Positions 1 through 9,006 of a stretch of DNA of 64,000 nt are shown in pieces (position 1 is the first letter of the stretch; the number at the start of each line of letters is the position of its first letter). The notes beneath the pieces are model-generated. The model ran no database searches, was not told the DNA's origin, and saw only the letters and a program-made list of their open reading frames with translations. Source of the stretch: DASYAE01 sp036501535 (GTDB lineage: Bacteria > Actinomycetota > Actinomycetes > Streptomycetales > Catenulisporaceae); assembly GCA_036501535.1 (NCBI GenBank), contig DASYAE010000202.1, positions 87,442-151,441 on the forward strand. Direction: 5' to 3'. The translations under genes and the position numbers were made by a program.

Positions 1-1
1 G

Positions 2-232
2 GAGCTGACGGAGCGTCTGCTCGAAGCCTGCGGCGCGGACTGGACCAGCGTGGACAACGTCGCGGACCGCAAGGGCCACGACCGGCGCTACTCGCTGGAC
101 ATCGGCAAGATCCGCGCCGAGCTCGGCTACACGCCGCAGATCTCCTTCGACGAGGGCCTGGCCCGCACGGTCGCCTGGTACCGGGAGAACCGCGCCTGGT
201 GGGAGCCGCTGAAGGCGAAGGCGGCGCTGTGA
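2..232 (+). CDS. rmlB: dTDP-glucose 4,6-dehydratase, C-terminal end (partial)
   Basis: Only the last 76 residues are in the window; the gene begins upstream of base 1. The reading frame runs in from base 2 with no start. The tail contains the 'RKGHDRRYSLD' block followed by 'ELGYTP' and 'WYRENRAWW', which is the characteristic C-terminus of RmlB/RfbB, the NAD-dependent short-chain dehydrogenase that converts dTDP-glucose to dTDP-4-keto-6-deoxyglucose in the dTDP-rhamnose pathway. The stop codon overlaps the GTG start of the next gene (GTGA), which is RmlD of the same pathway, so the two are translationally coupled. Identity is clear from the motif plus the neighbour. Confidence 0.9.
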   Translation, partial: ELTERLLEACGADWTSVDNVADRKGHDRRYSLDIGKIRAELGYTPQISFDEGLARTVAWYRENRAWWEPLKAKAAL

Positions 233-1113
233 CCCGGACTCCCGGCAGCGAGCGCTGGCTGGTGACCGGCGCGGCCGGAATGCTCGGCACCGAGGTCGTC
301 GAGGCGCTCTCCGGGTCGGCGGCGGGGCCGCGCACCACCGCCCTGACGCGGGCCCAGCTGGACATCACGGACGGCGCCGCGGTCAAGGAGGCCGTCGCCG
401 GGTTCGACGTCGTGGTCAACGCGGCCGCCTGGATCGACGTGGACGGCGCGCAGGCGCAGGAGGAGGCGGCCGCCGCGGTCAACGGCGGCGGGGTGCTCAA
501 CCTCGCCGAGGCCTGCGCCGCGGCCGGCGCCCGGCTGCTGCAGGTCTCCACCGACTACGTCTTCCCCGGCGACGCGACCGAGCCGATCCCGGAGGACGCG
601 CCGACCGAGCCGCTGAACGCCTACGGCCGCGGCAAGCTGATCGGCGAGCAGGCCGTCACCCGGCTGCTGCCGGAGACCGGCTACGTCGTGCGCACCGCGT
701 GGCTCTACGGCGCGCACGGCGGGAACTTCGTGCGCACCATCCTGAACGCCGCCGAGAAGCGCGAGCACCTGGACGTGGTGGACGACCAGCGCGGCCAGCC
801 GACCTGGGCCCGGGCCCTGGCCGGGCAGCTGGTCGCGCTCGGCGGGGCGGCGCTGGCCGGCGCGGCTCCGGCAGGGTTCTACCATGGCACCTGCGCCGGC
901 GAGACCACCTGGTTCGGCCTGGCCCGCGCGGCCTTCGAGCTGACCGGGCTCGACCCGGACCGGATCCGCCCGACCACCAGCGCGGCGTTCCCCCGCCCCG
1001 CGCCGCGGCCGGCCTACAGCGTGCTCGGACACGGCCGCTGGGCGCAGGCCGGGCTGCCGGCGCTGCCGCAGTGGCGCGCGTGTCTGGCAGAGTTCCTGGC
1101 AGCACAGTCCTGA
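229..1113 (+). CDS. rmlD: dTDP-4-dehydrorhamnose reductase
   Basis: A 294-residue cytoplasmic enzyme for the last step of dTDP-L-rhamnose synthesis. The GTG start at 229 overlaps the upstream rmlB stop by 4 bp; an in-frame GTG at 199 would lie deep inside rmlB and is less likely. The N-terminus has a Rossmann glycine motif 'VTGAAGMLG', followed by 'VVNAAAWIDVDGAQ' and the active-site segment 'STDYVFPG' with the 'YGRGKLIGE' Tyr/Lys dyad near residues 130-140, as in RmlD. Length is typical (about 290). It probably feeds rhamnose to the glycosyltransferases encoded just downstream. Confidence 0.93.
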   Translation: MTRTPGSERWLVTGAAGMLGTEVVEALSGSAAGPRTTALTRAQLDITDGAAVKEAVAGFDVVVNAAAWIDVDGAQAQEEAAAAVNGGGVLNLAEACAAAGARLLQVSTDYVFPGDATEPIPEDAPTEPLNAYGRGKLIGEQAVTRLLPETGYVVRTAWLYGAHGGNFVRTILNAAEKREHLDVVDDQRGQPTWARALAGQLVALGGAALAGAAPAGFYHGTCAGETTWFGLARAAFELTGLDPDRIRPTTSAAFPRPAPRPAYSVLGHGRWAQAGLPALPQWRACLAEFLAAQS

Positions 1114-1146
1114 CAGCCTAACGGATCTAGGACCGAGGACCGCCGG

Positions 1147-2052
1147 ATGACCAGCATCGACATCATGATGCCGTACTACGGTGACGTAGCCCTCATGCAG
1201 CAGGCGGTTCGCAGCGTCCTGGCGCAGAGCGATCCGGACTGGCACCTGACCGTGGTGGACGACGGCGAGGCCGCCGGGGTGCCGGAGTGGTTCGCGGCGC
1301 TGGACGAGCCGCGGGTGAGCTACGAGCGCAACCCGGTGAACCTGGGCGTCACCGGCAACTTCCAGAAGTGCGTGCACCTGGCCAAGCGGGACCGGCTGGT
1401 CATCATGGGCAGCGACGACCTGCTGCTTCCCGGCTACGTGGCCGAGGTGCGCCGGCTGGAGGCGGTGCGGCCCGGCGTCGGCCTCATCCAGCCCGGCGTC
1501 CAGGTGATCGACGGGGCCGGAGCGCCGGCCCAGGGCCTGGTCGACTCGGCGAAGCGGCGCCTCTACGCGCCGAAGGGCCCCGGCCCGCATCTGATGTCGG
1601 GTCAGGACCTGGCGATAAGCCTGCTGCGCGGCAACTGGCTCTATTTCCCTTCGCTGTGCTGGCGCACCGACGCGATCGGCTCCGCCCAATTCCGCGCGGA
1701 GCTGGCGGTCATCCAGGACCTGGCGCTGATCATCGAACTGGTGGAGAAGGGCGAGGAGCTGATCGCCGGCGGTGCGGTCTGCTTCCAGTACCGGCGGCAC
1801 GCCGCGAGCGAGTCCTCGAAGCAGGCGCTGGACGGCATCCGGTTCGACGAGGCGCGCGCCTACTTCCTGCAGACCGCCGCGCATCTGGAGGCCATGGGCT
1901 GGACCGAGGCGGCGAAGGTGGCCCGGCGGCACCGCTCGGCGCGGCTGCACGCACTCACCCTGGTGCCGACCGCGCTGCGGGCCGGCCGCCGGGACTCGGC
2001 CGCGAAGCTGGTGCGCTACGCGGCCTCGCCGTCCAGCCGGGCCGAACAGTAA
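1147..2052 (+). CDS. Family 2 glycosyltransferase (GT-A fold)
   Basis: A 301-residue protein with a GT-A nucleotide-sugar-binding start: 'DIMMPYYGD...AVRSVLAQSDPDWHLTVVDDG'. A metal-binding acidic motif follows in 'MGSDD' at about residue 90. No transmembrane helix is evident, so it is probably a cytoplasmic or membrane-peripheral transferase. It lies 33 bp after rmlD on the same strand, which suggests an operon and a rhamnose or related dTDP-sugar donor; the acceptor cannot be read from the sequence. The polymer could be cell-wall arabinogalactan-like material, a glycopolymer or an exopolysaccharide. Confidence 0.85.
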   Translation: MTSIDIMMPYYGDVALMQQAVRSVLAQSDPDWHLTVVDDGEAAGVPEWFAALDEPRVSYERNPVNLGVTGNFQKCVHLAKRDRLVIMGSDDLLLPGYVAEVRRLEAVRPGVGLIQPGVQVIDGAGAPAQGLVDSAKRRLYAPKGPGPHLMSGQDLAISLLRGNWLYFPSLCWRTDAIGSAQFRAELAVIQDLALIIELVEKGEELIAGGAVCFQYRRHAASESSKQALDGIRFDEARAYFLQTAAHLEAMGWTEAAKVARRHRSARLHALTLVPTALRAGRRDSAAKLVRYAASPSSRAEQ

Positions 2053-2056
2053 GCAG

Positions 2057-2107
2057 GCTGGCGCAGTCAGTGACCGGCGCCCGGCTCAGCGCCGGCTGAG
2101 CGCCAGC
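2057..2107. terminator. Hairpin between convergent glycosyltransferase genes
   Basis: The 8-bp arms GCTGGCGC (2057-2064) and GCGCCAGC (2100-2107) pair around an inner CTCAGC-N4-GCTGAG stem. The structure sits where two convergent genes end and partly overlaps the end of the minus-strand gene. No T-tract is present. It is a plausible bidirectional terminator only. Confidence 0.35.
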
Positions 2108-2838
2108 ACCAGGGCGAAGAAGGCCCGGCCGAGGTAGAGCATCGCCTTGGCCGGCGACTGGCTCGGCGTGCCGGACTGGCGCTGGCGCATGGTGACCGGA
2201 ATCTGCGCGACCGGGTGGTGCAGCCGGATGGTGCGCACCAGCGTCTCGACCGTGTCGCCGAGGTACTCGACCGGGTACCAGTCGGCGAACAGCTCGATCA
2301 GCTCGCGGTTGCAGGCCCGGAAGCCGGAGGTGGTGTCGGTCAGCTTCGTGCGGGCCAGCCGCGAGATGACGAACGAGAGCATCGACATCGCCCACTTGCG
2401 CGGGCCGTGCACCTCGTAGTCGCCCTCGCCGGCGAACCGCGCGCCGATCACGAGCGAGGCCTCGGACAGGCCGTCGAGCAGCTTCGGCACGTACGCCGGA
2501 TCGTGCTGGCCGTCCGCGTCGACCTGGATCGCCACGTCGTAGCCGTGGTCGCGGGCGTAGCGGTAGCCGAGCCGCATCGCGCCGCCGACCCCGAGGTTGT
2601 ACGGCAGGCTCAGCGCGGTGGCGCCGGCCTGCTTCGCCGCGGCGGCGGTGTCGTCCCGGGAGCCGTCGTCCACCACGAGCACGTCGACGAACGGCAGCGC
2701 GGCGCCGATCTCGCCGATCACGCCGGCGATCGAGGCGGACTCGTTCCAGGCCGGGATGATGATCAGGGTGCGCGGCACGGCGGCCGGAACCGTCGCGGCG
2801 GGTTCGGCGTGCTCGGCGCCGGTGAGCGGGGTCGTCAT
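2086..2838 (-). CDS. Family 2 glycosyltransferase, DPM1/GtrB-like
   Basis: A 250-residue protein. The start is the ATG at 2838, which overlaps the upstream DUF2304 gene by 4 bp. The N-terminus reads 'TLIIIPAWNESASIAGVI', then 'VDVLVVDDGSRDDTA' and the metal-binding 'AIQVDADGQHDP'. This is the family that resembles dolichol- or polyprenyl-phosphate mannosyl/glucosyl synthases. No clear C-terminal membrane helices are present apart from a weak hydrophobic segment ('FFALVLAL') at the extreme end. The pairing with a DUF2304 membrane protein is a recurrent arrangement and suggests the two form a membrane glycosyltransferase complex. An antisense frame through this region stays open to 7806, but that is a GC artefact; only this segment codes. 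Confidence 0.86.
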   Translation of the reverse strand: MTTPLTGAEHAEPAATVPAAVPRTLIIIPAWNESASIAGVIGEIGAALPFVDVLVVDDGSRDDTAAAAKQAGATALSLPYNLGVGGAMRLGYRYARDHGYDVAIQVDADGQHDPAYVPKLLDGLSEASLVIGARFAGEGDYEVHGPRKWAMSMLSFVISRLARTKLTDTTSGFRACNRELIELFADWYPVEYLGDTVETLVRTIRLHHPVAQIPVTMRQRQSGTPSQSPAKAMLYLGRAFFALVLALSRR

Positions 2839-3218
2839 GAGGTCGCCCGCTCCCGCTCCCGCTGCGGCTCGCTGTCCCGCGCGGCGATGTCGTCGACCCG
2901 CAGCCGCAGCAGCGCCGTCTCCTCGGCCAGCACCCGGGTCTCGTCCTCGAGCCGGCTGACCTCCCAGCTCAGGTGCAGGCAGACCATCAGCAGGAACAGC
3001 ACGGCGCTGAACAGGACCAGGCTCGCGCCGTTGGCGACGCCGAACATCCGCGAGACCGTGTTGATCCCGTGCGGGTAGAGGCCGAGGGCGAGGACCCCCA
3101 CGCCCACCACTATCCACAGGACCGCGTACTTCTCCCGCAGCCGGCGCCGGCGCACGAGCTCGAAGATGAAGCCGACCAGCACCAGCGCGGTCGCACCGGT
3201 CAGGATCGTCAGATGCAC
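2835..3218 (-). CDS. DUF2304 family membrane protein
   Basis: A 127-residue protein with a GTG start at 3218 preceded by a GAGGAGG ribosome-binding site six bases upstream. Three hydrophobic segments are visible: residues ~4-22, ~34-50 and ~66-85. Basic 'RRRRLREKYAVLW' lies between the first two, and the charged C-terminal third (residues 88-127) has heptad-like Leu spacing suggesting a short coiled coil. The layout matches DUF2304, small proteins regularly encoded beside GtrB/DPM1-like glycosyltransferases. It probably anchors or assists the downstream transferase, with which it overlaps by 4 bp. Confidence 0.8.
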   Translation of the reverse strand: MHLTILTGATALVLVGFIFELVRRRRLREKYAVLWIVVGVGVLALGLYPHGINTVSRMFGVANGASLVLFSAVLFLLMVCLHLSWEVSRLEDETRVLAEETALLRLRVDDIAARDSEPQRERERATS

Positions 3219-3372
3219 CGGGGTCCTCCTCTCTAGCGCTTCCGGATTCTGCCAGAGGGCCCGGCACAGTATCGAGTCTGCACCAGGTTCGGTGCCAAAT
3301 CATGACTGGCCGACTGACTATAGTGCGGGGGACGCGCGTAGAGGACGGGCCGGACGCAGTAGGGAAAGCGCT

Positions 3373-5532
3373 GTGGGATCTCCGCTCTGGGCAGGCCGTG
3401 ACCAAACCGAAGAGGGCGGCGACCCCCCACAGGGCGAGCACGACGCGGCAGTCGCGCTCGCGGAGCAGGGCGGCGACGGCCCCGAACCCGCATCCGAACC
3501 AGCGCAGCCCGGCGTGGCGCCGGTGCCCGCCGACGGGCTGCGGCGGGACTGGCGCGTCATCGGCCTGCTGATCGTCGCCGCCTGGGTCCTGCCGGTGCTG
3601 GCCTACCTCGTGCGCGCCGACGCCCTGCTCATCGTGCTGATCGTGTGGGGCACCGGCGGCCTGCTGCGAGCCGGCGGCACCGTGCTCGACCGGCTCATGC
3701 TCACCGTCGCGCTGCTGATCGGCACCGCGATCACGGCCGGCCTGGTGTTCTCGCTGTGGCCCTTCGGCCTGAACCCGATCGCCGTCGGCGGCACCGCGCT
3801 CACGGTGCTGATCCTGCTCGGCACAGCCCTGCGCCGCCGCCCGCGCTGGCCGCGCCGGGTCCTCGGTACCGACCTGGCCCTGCTGGGCGTCATGGCCGTC
3901 GGGGCCTTCGTCGCCTACGGGCCCTCCCGGCGGCCCGGGACGGACGTGAAGCTCGCCCTGGCCGGCATCACCGGCGACCGGCTGCGGCACTTCAGCCTCT
4001 TCGACACGATCCACCGGCTCGGCGGCTACCCGTTCCTGATGCAGAACCAGGCCCGGCACGTGGTCGACCCGGCGATGCTCGTCGTCTATCCGCCCGGCAT
4101 GCACTTCACCTACGCGCTGCTCGACGTCTTCATCACCTCGCGCACCTCCACGGGCAGTCCGGTCGACGAGATGATCCGCTACAACATCTACGCCAGCCTG
4201 GGCTACGGCTTCCTGGTGCTGTGCACGGCCTGGGGCGCCCGCTGGGTGGCCGGGCCGGCGATGGCCGGCTGGCGCCGCGCCTTCCTGGTCGCCGGGATCG
4301 CCGCGTTCCTGTCCGCGGGCGTGATGACCACGGTGTACTGGAACGGCTGGGACTCGCAGGTGTTCGGCATGGCCCTGCTGGTGCTGCTGGCCGCGGTGTG
4401 CCTGCGGCCGCCGACCCGGCCGCGCGAGCACATCCTGGTGGTCACCGCGCTGTGCATCGCGATCTCCATGTCGTACGAGCTCTTCGATCCGTTCGCCGCG
4501 GTCTTCGTGCTTCTCTCGCTGGTCATTTACCGCAGGCGCCTGATCCCGCACTGGCGGCTGCTGGCCGGCGCGGTGGTGGTCGCGGTCCCTGCCGCGGCGT
4601 CGTACATCTTCGCGGAATACATGCAGAACGCCCTGCAGGCCACGCAGACGCTCCTGGTCACCAGCAAGACCGAGGCGATGACGAAGGAGAGCCTGGCCGC
4701 GGTGGTCGTGCTGGCGGTGGCCGGCTTCGCGGTCGCGCGCGCCCGGCGGCGGCAGATCGCGGTCGGCGCCCTGGCCGGGTCGGTGCTGTGCGGCCTGGCC
4801 GTGGCGGCCTACTGGCTGTATCAGAAGCACTCCATCGCGGCGGGCGCGGGCAACAGCTACTACTTCGAGAAGATCGTGCAGGCCTGGGTGGTGCTCACGC
4901 TGATCGGCGTGGGCACGGCCGGGCACCTGCTGCGGCTGCCGAGGTCGGCGCCGTTCCGCATCCCGTCCCGGGGCGTCGCCGGCGCGGTGACCGGGTGCGT
5001 CGCGATCGCCGCCGCGGTCGTGCTGACCGGCAGCGTCTACTACGGCAAGCCGCAGTTCAACTACGCCGAGATGAAGCCGGGCCCGCACACCACGTGGGAG
5101 CGCGTGTGGATGAGCGGCGACCACATCAACCCGGGCACCGCGGACGTGCTCGGCTACCTGAACCAGCGCCAGATGCTCGGCGACGGTGTTCCGACGCTGG
5201 TCATCTGGAGCGCGGGCGGCCAGGATAACGTCGACGTCTCGCTTCAGCTCGCCGATCTCAACCACGCGGCCGGGCTGTACCCGGACCAGATCGGCGGCCT
5301 CGGTTCCAGCACCGGGCTGAGCAGCGCCGGCGAGTCGGGGCCGTGGACCGCCGCGGACGATGCGGCGCTCACCGCGCTCGAGAAGTCGATCGCCGCCGCC
5401 CCGGTGCCGATCCGGCTGGTCACCGCCAACGCCTCGCTGGCCGGGAAGCTCGAGCAGTGGCGCGCCGCGCACCCCGCGGTCAGGCTCTCGGTGGTGCTCG
5501 CGCCGAGCCTGCCGGGCCCGTCGGGTCTCTAG
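3373..5532 (+). CDS. Polytopic membrane protein, possible GT-C glycosyltransferase (paralogue 1)
   Basis: A 719-residue protein. The GTG at 3373 is chosen because it sits behind AGGGAAAG and aligns with the start of the downstream paralogue ('VGSPLWAG' versus 'MGSPVQAG'); an in-frame start at 3166 would run over the divergent gene's start. About 55 hydrophilic N-terminal residues precede roughly ten membrane helices and an extracytoplasmic C-terminal domain of ~150 residues. A conserved loop 'GGYPFLMQNQA' followed by 'YPPGMHFTYALLD' resembles loops of GT-C (polyprenyl-phosphate-sugar) transferases. No family is certain. The neighbouring rhamnose and GT2 genes make surface glycopolymer assembly the best guess. 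Confidence 0.7.
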   Translation: MGSPLWAGRDQTEEGGDPPQGEHDAAVALAEQGGDGPEPASEPAQPGVAPVPADGLRRDWRVIGLLIVAAWVLPVLAYLVRADALLIVLIVWGTGGLLRAGGTVLDRLMLTVALLIGTAITAGLVFSLWPFGLNPIAVGGTALTVLILLGTALRRRPRWPRRVLGTDLALLGVMAVGAFVAYGPSRRPGTDVKLALAGITGDRLRHFSLFDTIHRLGGYPFLMQNQARHVVDPAMLVVYPPGMHFTYALLDVFITSRTSTGSPVDEMIRYNIYASLGYGFLVLCTAWGARWVAGPAMAGWRRAFLVAGIAAFLSAGVMTTVYWNGWDSQVFGMALLVLLAAVCLRPPTRPREHILVVTALCIAISMSYELFDPFAAVFVLLSLVIYRRRLIPHWRLLAGAVVVAVPAAASYIFAEYMQNALQATQTLLVTSKTEAMTKESLAAVVVLAVAGFAVARARRRQIAVGALAGSVLCGLAVAAYWLYQKHSIAAGAGNSYYFEKIVQAWVVLTLIGVGTAGHLLRLPRSAPFRIPSRGVAGAVTGCVAIAAAVVLTGSVYYGKPQFNYAEMKPGPHTTWERVWMSGDHINPGTADVLGYLNQRQMLGDGVPTLVIWSAGGQDNVDVSLQLADLNHAAGLYPDQIGGLGSSTGLSSAGESGPWTAADDAALTALEKSIAAAPVPIRLVTANASLAGKLEQWRAAHPAVRLSVVLAPSLPGPSGL

Positions 5533-5612
5533 ACACCTGACCGCGCTCGTCACCCACAACGGTGGCAATGCCGCCGACCGTGACAGTTCTGCACCAAAGC
5601 CCGGCCCCGAGA

Positions 5613-5642
5613 TTGGGCGGCCCAGGCCCGGCCACCTAGACT
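5613..5642 (+). promoter_or_regulatory. Candidate sigma-70-type promoter before paralogue 2
   Basis: A -35-like TTGGGC (5613-5618) and a -10-like TAGACT (5637-5642) are separated by 18 bp, 62 bp before the start at 5704. A comparable TATAGT (3319-3324) precedes paralogue 1 but lacks a convincing -35. Confidence 0.4.
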
Positions 5643-5703
5643 GGCGCGGCCGGACGCGAGGCCTCCGCCCGAGCTCTGAGAAGCGAAGAAGGACGCGACG
5701 ACG

Positions 5704-7854
5704 ATGGGATCGCCAGTGCAGGCCGGCCGACCAGTCCCCAGCGAACCGGTCTCCGCGAAGCGCCCCGACGATGATGCCGAGGGGACGGGCCCGCGCGCCG
5801 CGGCGGGCACCGCCACCGAGGCCGGCCCGCCTGCCGACATCGGCGCCGAACCCGGTCCGCTGCGCCGCGACTGGCGGATGGTCGGCCTGCTGATCGTCGC
5901 GGCCTGGGTGCTGCCGGTGCTCACCAACCTGGTCCGGGCCGACGCCCTGCTCATCGTCCTGGTCGTCTGGGGCACCGGAGGCCTGCTGCGGGCCGGCGGC
6001 ACCGTGCTCGACCGGCTGATGATCACCGTCGGCCTGCTGATCGGCACCGCCATCACCGCCGGGCTGCTCTTCTCGCTCTGGCCCTTCGGGCTCGACCCCG
6101 TCGCCGTCGGCGGCACCGCGCTGACCGTGCTCGTGCTCACCGGCACCGCCCTGCGCCGCCGCCCGCGCTGGCCGCACCGCGTGCTCGGCACCGACATTGC
6201 GCTCGTCGGCGCCTTCGTCGTCGGAACCTTCGTCGCGTATGGACCGCTGCGCCGCGGCGGGACGGACCTCCAGCTCGGCTACGCCGGGCTGACCGGCGAC
6301 AAGCTGCGCGACTTCAACCTGTTCGACGGCATCCACCGCATCGGCGGCTACCCGTTCCTGATGCAGAATCAGGCGAAGAACGTCGTCGACCCGGGCATGC
6401 TGTTCGCCTACCCGCCCGGCATGCATTACCTCTACGCGCTGCTCGACATCTTCGTCACCTCGCGCACCGACCCGGGCAACCCGCTCAGCGAACTGATGCG
6501 GTACGAGTACTTCACCTGCTTCGGCTATGGGTTCCTGGTGCTGTCCGTCGCGTGGGGCGCGCGCTGGGTGGCCGGGCCGGTGATGGCCGGCTGGCGGCGC
6601 ACCTTCCTGGTCGGCGCGATCACCTGCTTCCTGTCCGCCGGCGTGATAACCACGGCGATCTGGTGCGGCTGGGACCCGCAGATCCTCGGCATGGGCCTGC
6701 TCGCGCTGCTCGCCGCGGGCATGATGCGGCCGCCGACGCGGGCGCGCGAGCACATCCTGTTCGCCGCCGCGATGTGCGTGGCGATCGCGCTGACCTACGA
6801 GCTGTTCCTGCCGTTCGCGGCGGTGCTGGTGATCGCCTCCGGCGTCGTCTACCGCAACCGCTGGCTGCCGCACTGGCGGATGGCCGCGGTCGTCACGGTC
6901 GTCGCGGTGCCGGCCTCGCTGTCCGAGTTCGCCGTCGCGCACACCAAGGGCGGCCTGAGCGCCACCGGACAGGCGCTGGCCATAGGCTTCACCGTCCCGA
7001 TGACCGACCAGAGCCTGCTGATCATCGCGGCGCTCGCGGTGGCCGGCTTCGCAGTGCGGCGGGCCCGGCGGCGGCCGAGCGCGATCACCGGGCTGCTCTC
7101 GGTGCTGGTCTGCGGCGCCGCGGTGGTGGCTTACTGGGCCTATCAGCATGAGAAGATCCACACCACCACCTACTACTTCGAGAAGACGGTGCAGGCCTGG
7201 GTGGTGATCGCGCTGGTGAGCGTGGGCACCTTCGGGCACCTGCTGCGGCTGCGGGCGCAGGGCAGCACCTCGCGCATCCCGTCCCGCGGGCTGACCGGAG
7301 CCGTGGTCGGCTGCGTCGCGATCGGCCTCGCGCTGGTCGCCACCGACAGCTACTACTACGGCAAGCCGAGCTTCGAGTACTCCGCCAAGATGAAGATCGG
7401 GGCGCACACCACCTGGGAACGGGTCTGGATGAGCGGCCTGCACATCTACCCGAACAACGAGAAGGCGCTGGCGTATCTGCACGCGAAGGGCGTGCTCGGC
7501 GACGGCGTCCCGACCCTGGTGCTGTGGGGCTCGACCGACCTCGACAACGTGAACATGTCGCTGATGCTGGCCGACTTCAACCACGACGAGGGCCAGCTCA
7601 CCGACCAGGTCAACGGACTGGGGATAACGGACGAGCTGTTCAGCGTGGGCCACTACGGCGCGCCGTGGACCAAGGCGCAGAAGCAGGCGCTCGCCTCGCT
7701 GGAGAAGACCATCGCCGCCTCGCCGGTGCCGCTGCGGGTGATCGCCTCGAACGGCGCGGTGGCGCAGAAGCTGGAGCAGTGGGCGGCGCAGAACCCGCAG
7801 CATCATCTGACGGTGATCTACCTGCCGGACATGCCGGCGGACTCGGGGCCCTGA
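5704..7854 (+). CDS. Polytopic membrane protein, possible GT-C glycosyltransferase (paralogue 2)
   Basis: A 716-residue tandem paralogue of the preceding gene, collinear over its whole length. It keeps the same 'RRDWR..GLLIVAAWVLPVL' first helix, the 'GGYPFLMQNQAKNVVDPGML' loop, 'YPPGMHYLYALLD', 'YYFEK.VQAWVV' and 'HTTWERVWMSG' blocks. Divergence is concentrated in the N-terminal 50 residues and in some helices. The ATG at 5704 follows AAGAAGGACGCGACGACG. Function is unknown; the loop motifs suggest a GT-C-like enzyme or a glycopolymer transport/assembly factor. Strong conservation of the extracytoplasmic C-terminal domain in both copies suggests both are functional. Confidence 0.72.
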   Translation: MGSPVQAGRPVPSEPVSAKRPDDDAEGTGPRAAAGTATEAGPPADIGAEPGPLRRDWRMVGLLIVAAWVLPVLTNLVRADALLIVLVVWGTGGLLRAGGTVLDRLMITVGLLIGTAITAGLLFSLWPFGLDPVAVGGTALTVLVLTGTALRRRPRWPHRVLGTDIALVGAFVVGTFVAYGPLRRGGTDLQLGYAGLTGDKLRDFNLFDGIHRIGGYPFLMQNQAKNVVDPGMLFAYPPGMHYLYALLDIFVTSRTDPGNPLSELMRYEYFTCFGYGFLVLSVAWGARWVAGPVMAGWRRTFLVGAITCFLSAGVITTAIWCGWDPQILGMGLLALLAAGMMRPPTRAREHILFAAAMCVAIALTYELFLPFAAVLVIASGVVYRNRWLPHWRMAAVVTVVAVPASLSEFAVAHTKGGLSATGQALAIGFTVPMTDQSLLIIAALAVAGFAVRRARRRPSAITGLLSVLVCGAAVVAYWAYQHEKIHTTTYYFEKTVQAWVVIALVSVGTFGHLLRLRAQGSTSRIPSRGLTGAVVGCVAIGLALVATDSYYYGKPSFEYSAKMKIGAHTTWERVWMSGLHIYPNNEKALAYLHAKGVLGDGVPTLVLWGSTDLDNVNMSLMLADFNHDEGQLTDQVNGLGITDELFSVGHYGAPWTKAQKQALASLEKTIAASPVPLRVIASNGAVAQKLEQWAAQNPQHHLTVIYLPDMPADSGP

Positions 7855-7942
7855 TCCGGGGCTCTGATCCGGTCCGTGGCGCGGGCGGCGGCCGGATCCG
7901 CTCCCGGCCGCCGCCCGCGCCCCATCGGGTACGGGGCCTGAG

Positions 7943-8824
7943 TCAGACCCGGACGCCCTCGCGCACGCCCGCGAACAGGTCGTCCTCGGGCAGCGTGGTG
8001 TCCACCAGCGAGCGGGCCAGCTCGAAGTCCTCGGTCGGCCAGACCTCCCGCTGCACGTCCATCGGCACGTTGAACCAGGGACCGTCCGGGTCCACCTGCG
8101 TCGCGTGCGCTAGCAGGGCCTTGTCCCGGATCTCGAAGTACTCGCCGCACTCCACCCGGGTGGTGATCTGCCGCCCCGGCCGGCCGGTGTCGTCCCAGCG
8201 CTCGATCCACGCCGCGTACGGGGACTCCAGGCCGCGGGCCAGCATCGCCTCGTGCAGGGCCATCACCCGGTCCTTGGAGAAGGTCTGGTTGTAGTACAGC
8301 TTGAGCGGCTGCCAGACCGGCCCGGCCTCCGGATACCGGTCCGGGTCGCCGGCCGCGTCGAAGGCCTCGACCGAGATCCGGTGGCACTGGATGTGGTCCG
8401 GGTGCGGATAGCCGCCGTCCTCGTCGTACGTGGTCACCACGTGCGGGCGGAATCGGCGCATCAGCCGCACCAGCGGCTCGGCCGCGACCTTCACGTCCTG
8501 CAGCCCGAAGCAGCCCTCCGGCAGCGGCGGCAGCGGGTCGCCCTCGGGCAGGCCGGAGTCCACGAAGCCGAGCCACGCCTGGTCCACCCCCAGGATGGCG
8601 CGGGCCTCGGCCATCTCCCGGCGGCGGATCTCGGAAAGCCCCCCGGCGTACGCCGGATCATCCTTCAGCCGCGGGTTGAGCACGTCCCCGCGTTCGCCGC
8701 CGGTACACGTCACCACGAGCACCTCGGCGCCCTCGGCCAGATAGCGGACCATGGCCGCCGCGCCCTTAGACGACTCGTCGTCCGGGTGCGCGTGCACCGC
8801 CATCAGCCGCAACCGCTCCTCCAC
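7943..8824 (-). CDS. mca: Mycothiol S-conjugate amidase
   Basis: A 293-residue zinc amidase that cleaves mycothiol S-conjugates to a mercapturic acid plus GlcN-Ins, detoxifying electrophiles and drugs. Zinc ligands are visible in 'HAHPDDESSKG' (residues 11-21) and 'YPHPDHIQCH' (~140-150). The Lys in 'SSKG' is the residue that separates Mca from MshB, which has a different residue here (compare 'ESIGNG' in the MshB of this window). Length is typical. It is divergent from a DUF4307 gene followed by greA, a common actinobacterial arrangement that supports the call. Confidence 0.95.
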   Translation of the reverse strand: MEERLRLMAVHAHPDDESSKGAAAMVRYLAEGAEVLVVTCTGGERGDVLNPRLKDDPAYAGGLSEIRRREMAEARAILGVDQAWLGFVDSGLPEGDPLPPLPEGCFGLQDVKVAAEPLVRLMRRFRPHVVTTYDEDGGYPHPDHIQCHRISVEAFDAAGDPDRYPEAGPVWQPLKLYYNQTFSKDRVMALHEAMLARGLESPYAAWIERWDDTGRPGRQITTRVECGEYFEIRDKALLAHATQVDPDGPWFNVPMDVQREVWPTEDFELARSLVDTTLPEDDLFAGVREGVRV

Positions 8825-9006
8825 GTTCCGCTCTCCCGTCTTGCACCTCGGGCGACCCTCGCCCTCGAAACCTTGAACTCATGAGGCTCTATAGTGTCGG
8901 ACGGCGCTCGGCCGCCACCAACGGCCGACCGTCGCACCGTCGGCTCACTGGTGGCAACAACCGCCGGCCGGCGCATACTTCCTCCCAGCACAGCCAGGGG
9001 GCTGAG

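Noticed and set aside
2086..7806. 1906-codon open frame on the minus strand
   Set aside because: Only its last 250 codons code for a protein (the glycosyltransferase). The rest is antisense to two clear membrane-protein genes and is rich in Arg, Gly, His and Gln, the usual artefact of very high GC content.
8873..8895. TTGAAC and TATAGT as a promoter for the DUF4307 gene
   Set aside because: Spacing is 11 bp, too short for a sigma-70-type promoter.
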